Shown here: positions 31,789 to 47,500 of the stretch, one piece after another
How positions within the stretch are numbered: position 1 is the stretch's first letter
Layout of the letters: every line of letters starts with the position of its first letter
Assembly: GCF_949628265.1 (NCBI RefSeq)
Contig: NC_088788.1
Location: 10,788,001-10,852,000 of the forward strand
Length of the DNA stretch: 64,000 nucleotides
DNA from: Cloeon dipterum
Lineage: Eukaryota; Arthropoda; Insecta; Ephemeroptera; Baetidae
Reading direction: 5' to 3'
Made by a program: the position numbers and the translations under genes
The notes under the pieces: generated by a model
What the model was told of the DNA's origin: nothing
The model's input: the letters and a program-made list of their open reading frames with translations, nothing else
Database searches by the model: none

Positions 31789-32258
31789 GCGAACGCCATT
31801 GTTTAAATCAACCCTCCTGAGTTCCATCATCCCCCTAAATTTCCAACCATGTCGATCGATTGCCACAATAGATTATTCCAGGATCCCCACATTAAATGAA
31901 GAAGATTTGGAAGAACAAATTATTAGAGGCAGTGGCACGCATAAGAGAACCAATTGCATATTACTTATACACAAGCCCACTGGTAACGCTTTGAATTATA
32001 ATGACGCTGAACTTAATTATTGAAGCCATATGTGTTATTTAAGGAATTGTAGTGAAAGGAACCAAGTCTAGAAACTTAATCGAAAACAGGAAAATTGCTA
32101 GAGAAATCCTGATTGAAAAGTTAGATGAAAAACTCAATGGAGACCAAAGTGTTGCTGCACAAAAAAGACGGATTGAGTCTCGCAAGAGTAGCAGTCGAGA
32201 ATCAAAGCGAAATAAGATGCAACTGTTGAAAGAGGCTTGGAGAGATAATAAAGAATAG
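31789..32258 (+). CDS. Tandem MTRFR-like domain lacking the GGQ motif
   Basis: Exons 31789-31982 and 32044-32258 encode a diverged copy of the preceding protein, with an intron at the same codon (PTG) and of similar size (61 bases). The domain start (TIDYS then EEDLEEQ) and the basic tail are well kept and there are no internal stops. The catalytic loop has lost about five residues and reads [10 protein letters not shown], so GGQ and its flanks are gone. No in-frame ATG occurs between the upstream in-frame stop (31751-31753) and the conserved domain. A splice acceptor (GATTTCAG) ends at 31788 in the phase needed to follow a donor at 31725. The combined model is then 31216-31441, 31505-31724, 31789-31982, 32044-32258, in frame, 284 residues. 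It could bind the mitoribosome without hydrolysing peptidyl-tRNA. A decaying copy is possible, but the intact frame argues against it. Confidence 0.75.
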
Positions 32259-32269
32259 ATGGCAACTCA

Positions 32270-32275
32270 AATAAA
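32270..32275 (+). terminator. Poly(A) signal of the LYR/MTRFR unit
   Basis: AATAAA lies 12 bases after the stop of the second MTRFR-like domain. The convergent helicase gene stops at 32327 and has a minus-strand AATAAA at 32289-32294, so the two 3' ends practically touch. Confidence 0.6.
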
Positions 32276-32326
32276 AAAATAACTACTATTTATTTCCTGT
32301 TAAAACGTGTAGCAACATTAATCGCC

Positions 32327-36923
<4,597 letters not shown>

Positions 36924-36930
36924 GCTTCCT

Positions 36931-37060
36931 GTAAATGAAAATCATGTACATAAGGCTTGATTAGGCTTTGCCATTTAGTGCTTTTCTGTAAATAAAATCG
37001 TGAACTTATTAAAATATCACATAGTTAGCAAAATGCATTGTTTTCGACGAGCGTGAACTT
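36931..37060. other. Start-side remnant of helicase intron 1
   Basis: About 130 bases lie between the acceptor before the helicase ATG (exon starts at 36928 on the minus strand) and the end of the large fold-back element. The sequence is AT-rich and noncoding. Confidence 0.5.
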
Positions 37061-37289
37061 AGCCGCTCGCGTTAGCCGCTCGCGAGAAGATAGCCGCTTT
37101 TTCAACAATGTTGCCAACCTAAAATTTTTAAGACGTTTTGGGGGATGCTCGTCTCGTTTTAAGGGATGGGGGTGGTTTTGGCAGTGCCTAAACGATATGA
37201 AAAATGTATTAGAGTTGAAAAGTTATTGGAGGAACAAAAAAATGGGTCCAAGTTTAGAGTAAAAAATTAAAGGGGTGGATTTTCCAGGG

Positions 37290-39230
37290 GGTACGTGCCC
37301 TTACTCAATCTCATTTTGTTCAGTGCATTAAACTGAATATTTCATGTCAATTTGAACGACTTTGACCAGCCCTAACTCGAGATTTTTAAATTAGAGTTCG
37401 AAAATGGGCAATTTTAAAGAGAAAAAAATTAATTGCGCGGATTTTCCATGGGGTACGTGCCCTTACTTGGTCTCATTTTGTTCAGTAAACTAAAGTGAAT
37501 AATTCATGTCGATTTGAAGGACTTTGACCAGCCCTAACTCGAGATTTTTAAATTAGAGTTCGAAAATGGGCAATTTTAAAGTGAAAAAAATTAATTGCGC
37601 GGATTTTCCATGGGGTACGTGCCCTTACTCTGTCTCATTTTGTTCAGTAAACTAAAGTGAATAATTCATGTCGATTTGAAGGACTTTGACCAGCCCTAAC
37701 TCGAGATTTTTAAATTAGAGTTCGAAAATGGGCAATTTTTAAGGGGAAAAATTATTTTCACGGATTTTCCAGGGGGTACGTGCCCTTACTCGGTCTCATT
37801 TTGTTCACATAACTAAAGTGAATAATTCATGTTGATTTGAAGGACTTTGACCAGCCCTAACTCGAGATTTATAAATTAAAGTTCAAAAATGGGCAATTTT
37901 TAAGGGAAAAAATTATTTTCACGGATTTTCCAAGAGGTACGTGCAATTACTCGGTCTCATTTTGTTCAGTGCATTAAATTGAATATTTCATGTCGATTTG
38001 AAGGACTTTTACCAGCCCTAACTCGAGATTTTTAAATTAGAGTTCGAAAATGGGCAATTTTTAAGGGAAAAAATTATTTTCACGGATTTTCCAGGGGGTA
38101 CGTGCTCTTACTCGGTCTCATTTTGTTCACTAAACTAAAGTGAATAATTCATGTCGATTTGAAGGACTTTGACCAGCCCTAACTCGAGATTTTTAAATTA
38201 GAGTTCGAAAATGGGCAATTTTTAAGGGAAAAAAGATTAATTTCACGGATTTCCAAGGGGTACGTGCAATTACTCGGTCTCATTTTGTTCAGTGCATTAA
38301 ATTGAATATTTCATGTCGATATGAAGGACTTTGACCAGCCCTAATTCGAGATTTTTAAATTAGAGTTCGAAAATGGGCAATTTTAAAGTGAAAAAAATTA
38401 ATTGCGCGGATTTTCCATGGGGTACGTGCCCTTACTCTGTCTCATTTTGTTCAGTAAACTAAAGTGAATAATTCATGTCGATTTGAAGGACTTTGACCAG
38501 CCCTAACTCGAGATTTTTAAATTAGAGTTCGAAAATGGGCAATTTTTAAGGGGAAAAATTAATTTCACGGATTTTCCTAGAGGTACGTGCTATTACTCGG
38601 TCTCATTTTGTTCAGTGCATTAAATTGAATATTTCATGTCGATTTGAAGGACTTTGACCAGCCCTAACTCGAGATTTTTAAATTAGAGTTCGAAAATGGG
38701 CAATTTTTTAAGGGGAAAAAAATTAATTTCACGGATTTTCCAAGGGGTACGTGCAATTACTCGGTCTCATTTTGTTCAGTGCATTAAATTGAATATTTCA
38801 TGTCGATTTGAAGGACTTTGACCAGCCCTAACTCGAGATTTTTAAATTAGAGTTCGAAAATGGGCAATTTTTAAGGGGAAAATTTATTTTCACGGATTTT
38901 CCAGGGGGTACGTGCCCTTACTCGGTCTCATTTTGTTCAGTAAACTAAAGTGAATATTTCATGTCGATTTGAAGGACTTTGACCAGCCCTAACTCGAGAT
39001 TTTTAAATTAGAGTTCGAAAATGGGCAATTTTTAAGGGAAAAAATTATTTTCACGGATTTTCCAGGGGGTACGTGCTCTTACTCGGTCTCATTTTGTTCA
39101 CTAAACTAAAGTGAATAATTCATGTCGATTTGAAGTACTTTGACCAGCCCTAACTTGAGATTTTTAAAATAAAGTTCAAAAGTGGGTCGAAAGCAAAAGT
39201 CAAAAATTCATGGGGTGGATTTTCCTGAGA
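37290..39230 (+). repeat. Left satellite array, about 12 units of 161-162 bases
   Basis: The landmark TCATTTTGTTCA recurs at about 37311, 37473, 37635, 37796, 37957, 38118, 38280, 38442, 38603, 38767, 38928 and 39089, so the period is 161-164 bases. The most constant part of each unit runs from CATGTCGATTTGAAGGAC through ACCAGCCCTAACTCGAG. The outermost unit passes smoothly into the non-satellite terminal sequence. The innermost is degenerate. Most units here read TTAGAGTTCG where the right arm reads TTAAAGTTCG on the same strand of the unit. Confidence 0.97.
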
Positions 39231-42200
39231 GTCATGCCTTTATTTCATCTCCATTTGTTTTTGAAACTAAATTGAATAAATTTTTTGTGTATTTAATCGA
39301 TTTTCATCCCCCTTTACTCAAGAAAATGAAATTGTAATCCTTTGGTTATGGTTAACGAAATGACTTTAAAAGTTGAAAATACGAAAATTTTAGCTTTTAT
39401 TCCTTGCTCGATTCACCTTTGCCCAATTGAAGCATTCCCGAGAGTAGATGTCTGAGCTGAGCCACCTTTTTTTGGCTAAGGCAGCTCACCTAGACTAGAA
39501 TCCTATTATTAGAAGGACTCTAGCCTAAACTAGGTGGATGCTGGCTCACGGTGTGTCTCGCGGTGCGGCTCAAGTTACTCAGAAATCATGTTTCTGAAAT
39601 TGATTTTTTCCCCAACGTTTTTTACTATTATTATTTCTTACATAATAGGTAATTAATTAAATTAAGTATCTCGAATTTTTCCTTTTTAATACTTCGTATC
39701 AGTCAACAAGAGTGTATATAAAGGTATGAATCTGAAACTGGATTCCAAAATCCGGTCCTTTTCCGGTTTTTCACACAGAACCAGAAACATTTTAGCTAAA
39801 AAAAAACTGAACAGGATTTCAATAAACGAATTAATTTCGATATATCTTTTTAAATTAAAATCAATAATTACAATTCTCGCCGCAGCAAAAAAAGCATGCC
39901 GTAAATTTAGAGTTGTTTTATAATTAGGATAATTAGTTTGTAAGAAATCCACTCCAAATTTTAAAAAAAATATGATGTCATATTTCGATTTTTTGGGCTA
40001 ATTGCGTCTCCAAATCTTCGGGCTCTAACCATCAGAATTGCAAAAATTATCCAACGTTAGACCCGTCTCGACCTGTCGACCTCCACTAATAAGCTAAAGT
40101 GTTTAGGGGGTGCCCTCATCCCCTTTCAATCCCATTGCTTCAATTTTGATAAATATTTTATCATGCTTCCTCTGTCGTCTTAAAAAATTGTATCCTTAAA
40201 ACCTCTTCTAAATTGACACCCTTTCTGCCAGAAACTGAAAAATATTTTAAGATAATGTACTGTGGGCTACGATCGAGGAGCCCTTATGATGGAAAAATGT
40301 CTTTTTAATCCACTCAGCTTTTAATTCACGTCTAAAAGTTATACTAGTGATATAGGACTGCAATACAAATAATTTACAATTCAAAATATTGAACATTAAA
40401 TAAATTGACTGTTTACAAGAAAATAATTTATTACAATTAATGTCTTACCCCGATTGAATGCGGGTCAGTTACAACAGCGGTTGACATGACCATCGTCGTG
40501 CGAGGTGCATGGAAGGGTCAGTGCAAGAAACGCGCTTATCGCACAGTTACACTGCCCTCTACCGATTCGAGAGAATATGAATTTGAATTTCGCCAGTCAG
40601 TGGTGGGATTTACCACAATAATTTGGAAAATTATACAAAATTCCGGAGGCATAAAATTAACTTTTTGAGGGGGTTGAAGTAATTTAACTTACGGGTGGAG
40701 GGTAAGCATCCCTAAACCCTTCAGCTGTGGTCAGAGGAAATTGATACGAGTTCAGTGGTGGTTAGTTTGTGAAATTCTGATGGCTGCAACTCGAGGTTTG
40801 GAATTGCAAAAATAACAAATTTGGAAAAAATTCCCATTTTTTCGACACATTTAGAGTATGGAGTTTCTTGAGGAAAATCTACCTCAATGAAATTTTCTGC
40901 AATGTTCTGTCATGGGACAACATTTGAATACATCATCTAATGCTCAAAATCAATATCATATGAAATAAATTAATATTATTTTATTCTTAATAAAAATAGT
41001 TGATTTTAGATTATGGTGGTACAGTATTAGAATGAGGTTTTCACCAGGAATAGTAGAATTTAGCAGTGTACCACGTGAGCACGTGACAAACGGAAACTAC
41101 GGAAAGTAATCGGTACATATACATGGGAACCTTCACAAAGGGATTTTTGAAATAATAGTGAAATAATAGCGGCTCACAAAAACTGGCGACTGGACCTATG
41201 GCTCAAAATTTGAGCTAATAAGGCGGCGTGGCTCGGCTCGCGCAGACCTCTCCCCGAGAGACATTACAGCGCACCAAATACCTCTGAAGTCCGAGAGGCC
41301 AGTACGAATAATAGTAATAGCAACGGGGAAGTCGCAACCCCCGTTTTCCATAGGGCCCTGGTGGCCGAGGTTGGTGATGGTTGGCCGAGGACCTAGCGAG
41401 AGCTTATGCCTTCACTACTCATCATCACGGTGTGGCGCCTTCTCGCCACTACTGTCCTACTACTATGCATTTAACCTGTATCGCCAGGTGGCAGTACAAA
41501 GGTGTGCGACAAGCAGTGCACCCTTACTGCATCTTATCCCCCACTGCACAATCAGACTCGCACCAAAGCAGTCGCAACACAATATTCTCTCTCCGGCTAG
41601 GATGAGATTTGGTGCGAGAAAATTCTATAGAAACTATTTCTTATTAGACCCGCACTACGGGGTAAGCTGTAATAATTATTTGTATTTCGAAAGTGATATT
41701 TTAATTGTTATAATTGTTTATTGTATTTGTGATTTTTGATTATTTATGTAATTTCACAGTTTTGATTTTGATTACTGATACCTCAACCACGAGACATGAA
41801 TAAAAGACGAATAATTTGCACTACCAAAGACGCATTTCTGTCACGCTTCCACGTACCCACAACGGCAACGCGCCCCTCTCACACGAAACTTGTATGAATT
41901 TGGTTGCATTCGAAAGCTATACACTCTTCATGAATAAACGTGCTTCCTTAGTGGTGTGCATAAAAATTGCCCTAAAACTTTCTAAATAATAGCGCTGCGT
42001 GCAAAAAAAAATTGAAATTCTTCAAATATCGTTATTTTTAAATCTCTAAATCTCAGGTTCTAATAACCATCAGAAATTTAACCGCACCCACCAATGGACT
42101 CATCTTGACTTGCCTTGACGAGTCCAAATTTTTGCAATTCTGATGGTTAGATGAACCCAAGATTTATTAAACTCTTCAATCAAGGAGACGATTTTCGCGA

Positions 42201-44519
42201 GAGGATTAAGGGCAATTGTCAATTTTACTGACTTTATTTGCCCATCCTGAATTTTGCATATGTTTTTCTAGGTGTTTTATAGAGTGTAACCTAAATTTTT
42301 GAGCAAGAAATTCGGGGGTTTTTGATGGGTAATCGCGATTTTCGAAAATTTATATTTCCCTCTAGTAGATCCGAAATTCAAGGTATCTTTGGTCCAGATT
42401 GGAATTTTGATATGGTTTTTTCACTAGACGTAACTTTTTAAGTTGAACAAGTTTGCCGTAAAATTCTAAAAGGCACGGATTTGACTCTACTTTAATACTA
42501 ATATCCATCCAGATTAATAAAATTCAAAATTGGTTGTTCTTCTAATTGCCGAATCTAGACGTTCTGGAAGATCGAAATAAATGCGGGAGGGGAGGACGCT
42601 ATGTTTCGTGGAACTTTTTTATTGGGAGAAATCGTAATTAATATACGTGACCCGAAACAGTTAACGCTATGATTTATTTTCCAAATAAATATATTTAAAA
42701 AAATGAGCTCAGAAAGAGAGTCAATCGATACTAAAATACGCAGCCATATAAATTACGTTTTGCGACTGGGCCAACTAAATTGGTTTGAAGAAGACAATCA
42801 CACGTAAACGTCATGCAAAGGTATTGAAACGAACGAAAAATTCTAAATTTTACGTTAATGAGATGGATAAAAGGGGGTTGGTGGGTCTCATAGCCCTATA
42901 GTGCACTTGGGGACGTCGAGAGGAGTCTAACGGTATGCAGTTTTTGAAATTCGGATGATTACAAGTCAAGATTTGGTCGATCATCACCGCGACAAACAAG
43001 GGTGTTCGAAAATTTCATTTTTTATTTGAAAAAATAAGGAAAAACGCCATCCCAAATTTAAACGTTTTTAGCTTAGTTTTTTGTGCTCTAAAAAATGGCC
43101 ATGACAAAAATAAAAAATTTCAATATATTCATTTTTAAATTTGAGTTATAAAAATTAATTTTTATGACCTTTGACCTACCACTTTGAAGTCAATGTAACA
43201 GATGTTTGCCTTGTGGAGATGAGTTTACGGGTTTTTTTAAAATTTTTTCTAGGACCACCCGCCTGAGCAAAGTTATAAAATACTCAAAATTTCCAGATTA
43301 TTACCTTTGAACGCCCGCAAAACTCGCAAAAACTGGAAAGTCGGAGTTTTCTCAACTGTTTTGTCAGTCATTTAGGGCAAAGTTAACGCAAAAAAAATTC
43401 ATCAAAATCCATTGACCCCTGGACAAAAATTTGTTGCTTTGAGAGGTTGTGGCTCGAATGCACTTATTTATTACGTCAGTTTGCTAGCATGAATTTTGTC
43501 AGCTATGAAATTACGTTTAAAATTATTTCCAATGCGTTTTCTGACCACAGGCCAGTTTTTTTGCTTGTTTTCTCTCCAAAGCATCAGAGACGGTTTTTAT
43601 TCAAGTGCGTATATAACGGGGGAATTGGAGCTGCTCACTAGTCCTACCGCCCGTCGCTTTCTCCCCCGCTCCATGTCCAAAGCAGCGGCCCAGCGGCAGC
43701 AGCATACCATGCTGTGGCGATTGCATGCATGTGCAGCCGCCGCCACCGCGCGCAGACTAAAAATCCGAAAAATCCTCTTTTTAACCCCTTTTTGTCCTTC
43801 GTTACCGGACCTTTTAAAAATTTCCTTTTCTCGGAAGGATAGATTAATTAGGACATTTCAATTGGCTCTTTGTTTAAGGAAATTATGTCATTGAATTTAA
43901 TTTCCCTTGAAAATATTTTTACCGTCTAATTCTATTATGGAGCTTCTTTAAATAACTTAAAAGGCATCATATTTTAGAGCTAGAATATCAAAATTTTAAT
44001 TGGTTGCCAATTTTGAAATGCGCAAAAGTGCACCACTGGTTATTTGCGCGAAAAAGCAGCTGGAAAAACCCAGCAGTTTTGGAATTTTCCGCATTTTTAC
44101 AAATTTAATACGAAAAAAATTCACATTTCCCGCAAAAAAGTAAGAAATTTTGTAACATTACGATCAGAGTTAAAATAATCGGTCTTTTGGTGTAACCAGT
44201 GGCTTTTATTCTGGTTTCTTACAATCCAATATTTTGACCACCAATCATGGCATCATGGAAACTTTTAACCTTCCATAAGAATGCATATGTTTCGGGAAAA
44301 AAACAGAAAGAAACGCCAAAAACGTGAATTTCATTAAAGCTCAGCCAATCGACGTCTAGCGATGCGAAAAGAAGTGTCAAGCAGTGATCTACCCGAAATA
44401 CCAGGATAAGAATTATTAATACATCTAAAGAAAAAAATTTATTGAGCGGGTTTTTAGGTCATCGGGGGCGGAGGAAACGCGTGACGATAGCAATGGTGCC
44501 TAACATTCGTAAAATTTTT
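39231..44519. other. Core of the fold-back element, no recognisable gene
   Basis: About 5.3 kb of mostly AT-rich sequence with a GC-richer patch at about 41.2-41.6 kb and another at about 43.6-43.75 kb. Open frames up to about 130 codons occur but show no transposase, integrase, helicase or reverse-transcriptase motif. There are small internal hairpins and inverted repeats: a CACCTAG...CTAGGTG hairpin at about 39485-39540, a 25-base inverted pair at 40024-40048 and 42127-42151, and related degenerate copies near 40770 and 42905-42990. The element therefore looks non-autonomous or decayed. Confidence 0.6.
42056..42160. repeat. Hairpin repeat in the core of the fold-back element
   Basis: The left arm (CTAATAACCATCAGAA) and right arm (TTCTGATGGTTAGATG) are imperfect inverted copies, and a second inner stem pairs GGACTCATC with GACGAGTCC. 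The right arm is also the inverted partner of 40024-40048. It looks like a small mobile hairpin family dispersed in the core. Confidence 0.6.
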
Positions 44520-47500
44520 CAGGGAGGCCAACAAACTTTCAATTTTTTACTCTAAAACAATGACCCATTTTCGAACTTTAATTTAAAAATCTCGGGTTAG
44601 GGCTGGTCAAAGTCCTTCAAATCGACATGAAATATTCAGTTTAGTTTACTGAACAAAATGAGACCGAGTAGTTGCACGTACCCCTTGGAAAATCCGTGAA
44701 ATTAATTTTTTTCCCTTAAAAATTGCCCATTTTCGAACTTTAATTAAAAAATCTCGAGTTAGGGCTGGTCAAAGTCCTTCAAATCGACATGAAATATTCA
44801 GTTTGATGCACTGAACAAAATGAGATCGAGTAATTGCACGTACCCCTTGGAAAATCTGCGCAATTAATTTTTTCCCTTATTAATTGCCCATTTTCGAACT
44901 TTAATTTAAAAATCTCGAGTTAGGGCTGGTCAAAGTCCTTCAAATCGACATGAAATATTTAGTTTAGTTTACTGAACAAAATGAGACAGAGTAGTTGCAC
45001 GTACCCCTTGGAAAATCCGTGAAATTAATTTTTTCCTTTAAAAATTGCCCATTTTCGAACTTTAATTTAAAAATCTCGGGTTAGGGCTGGTCAAAGTCCT
45101 TCAAATCGACATGAAATATTCAGTTTAGTTTACTGAACAAAATGAGATCGAGTAATTGCACGTACCCCCTGGAAAATCTGCGCAATTAATTTTTTCCCTT
45201 ATTAATTGCCCATTTTCGAACTTTAATTTAAAAATCTCGAGTTAGGGCTGGTCAAAGTCCTTCAAATCGACATGAAATATTCAGTTTAGTTTACTGAACA
45301 AAATGAGACCGAGTAGTTGCACGTACCCCTTGGAAAATCCGTGAAATTAATTTTTTCCTTTAAAAATTGCCCATTTTCGAACTTTAATTTAAAAATCTCG
45401 GGTTAGGGCTGGTCAAAGTCCTTCAAATCGACATGAAATATTCAGTTTAGTTATGTGAACAAAATGAGACCGAGTAAGGGCACGTACCCCTTGGAAAATC
45501 CGTGAAATTAATTTTTTCCTTTAAAAATTGCCCATTTTCGAACTTTAATTTAAAAATCTCGAGTTAGGGCTGGTCAAAGTCCTTCAAATCGACATGAAAT
45601 ATTCAGTTTAGTTATGTGAACAAAATGAGACCGAGTAGTTGCACGTACCCCTTGGAAAATCCGTGAAATTAATTTTTTCCTTTAAAAATTGCCCATTTTC
45701 GAACTTTAATTTAAAAATCTCGGGTTAGGGCTGGTCAAAGTCCTTCAAATCGACATGAAATATTCAGTTTAGTTATGTGAACAAAATGAGACCGAGTAAG
45801 GGCACGTACCCCTTGGAAAATCCGTGAAATTAATTTTTTCCTTTAAAAATTGCCCATTTTCGAACTTTAATTTAAAAATCTCGAGTTAGGGCTGGTCAAA
45901 GTCCTTCAAATCGACATGAAATATTCAGTTTAGTCATGTGAACAAAATGAGATCGAGTAATTGCACGTACCCCCTGGAAAATCCGTGAAATTAATTTTTT
46001 CCTTTAAAAATTGCCCATTTTCGAACTTTAATTTAAAAATCTCGGGTTAGGGCTGGTCAAAGTCCTTCAAATCGACATGAATTATTCAGTTTAGTTTACT
46101 GAACAAAATGAGACCGAGTAGTTGCACGTACCCCTTGGAAAATCCGTGAAATTAATTTTTTTCCCTTATTAATTGCCCATTTTCGAACTTTAATTTAAAA
46201 ATCTCGAGTTAGGGCTGGTCAAAGTCCTTCAAATCGACATGAAATATTCAGTTTAGTTTACTGAACAAAATGAGACCGAGTAGTTGCACGTACCCCTTGG
46301 AAAATCCGTGAAATTAATTTTTTCCTTTAAAAATTGCCCATTTTCGAACTTTAATTTAAAAATCTCGGGTTAGGGCTGGTTAAAGTCCTTCAAATCGACA
46401 TGAATTATTCACTTTAGTTTACTGAACAAAATGAGATCGAGTAATTGCACGTACCCCCTGGAAAATCCGTGTAAATAATTTTTTCCCTTAAAAATTGCCC
46501 ATTTTCGAACTTTAATTTAAAAATCTCGAGTTAGGGCTGGTCAAAGTCCTTCAAATCGACATGAAATATTCAGTTTAGTTATGTGAACAAAATGAGATCG
46601 AGTAATTGCACGTACCCCCTGGAAAATCCGTGTAAATAATTTTTTCCTTTAAAAATTGCCCATTTTCGAACTTTAATTTAAAAATCTCGAGTTAGGGCTG
46701 GTCAAAGTCCTTCAAATCGACATGAAATATTTAGTTTAGTTTACTGAACAAAATGAGACAGAGTAGTTGCACGTACCCCTTGGAAAATCCGTGAAATTAA
46801 TTTTTTCCTTTAAAAATTGCCCATTTTCGAACTTTAATTTAAAAATCTCGGGTTAGGGCTGGTCAAAGTCCTTCAAATCGACATGAAATATTCAGTTTAA
46901 TGCACTGAACAAAATGACACAGAGTAGTTGCACGTACCCCTTGGAAAATCCGTGAAATTAATTTTTTCCTTTAAAAATTGCCCATTTTCGAACTTTAATT
47001 TAAAAATCTCGGGTTAGGGCTGGTCAAAGTCCTTCAAATCGACATGAAATATTCAGTTTAATGCACTGAACAAAATGACACAGAGTAGTTGCACGTACCC
47101 CTTGGAAAATCCGTGAAATTAATTTTTTCCTTTAAAAATTGCCCATTTTCGAACTTTAATTTAAAAATCTCGGGTTAGGGCTGGTCAAAGTCCTTCAAAT
47201 CGACATGAAATATTCAGTTTAGTTTACTGAACAAAATGAGACCGAGTAGTTGCACGTACCCCTTGGAAAATCCGTGAAATTAATTTTTTTCCCTTAAAAA
47301 TTGCCCATTTTCGAACTTTAATTAAAAAATCTCGAGTTAGGGCTGGTCAAAGTCCTTCAAATCGACATGAAATATTCAGTTTGATGCACTGAACAAAATG
47401 AGATCGAGTAATTGCACGTACCCCTTGGAAAATCTGCGCAATTAATTTTTTCCCTTATTAATTGCCCATTTTCGAACTTTAATTTAAAAATCTCGAGTTA

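Noticed and set aside
41371..43894. Open frames of about 120-130 codons in the core of the fold-back element as transposase candidates
   Set aside because: No DDE, zinc-finger, helicase or other catalytic signature is visible and composition is irregular.
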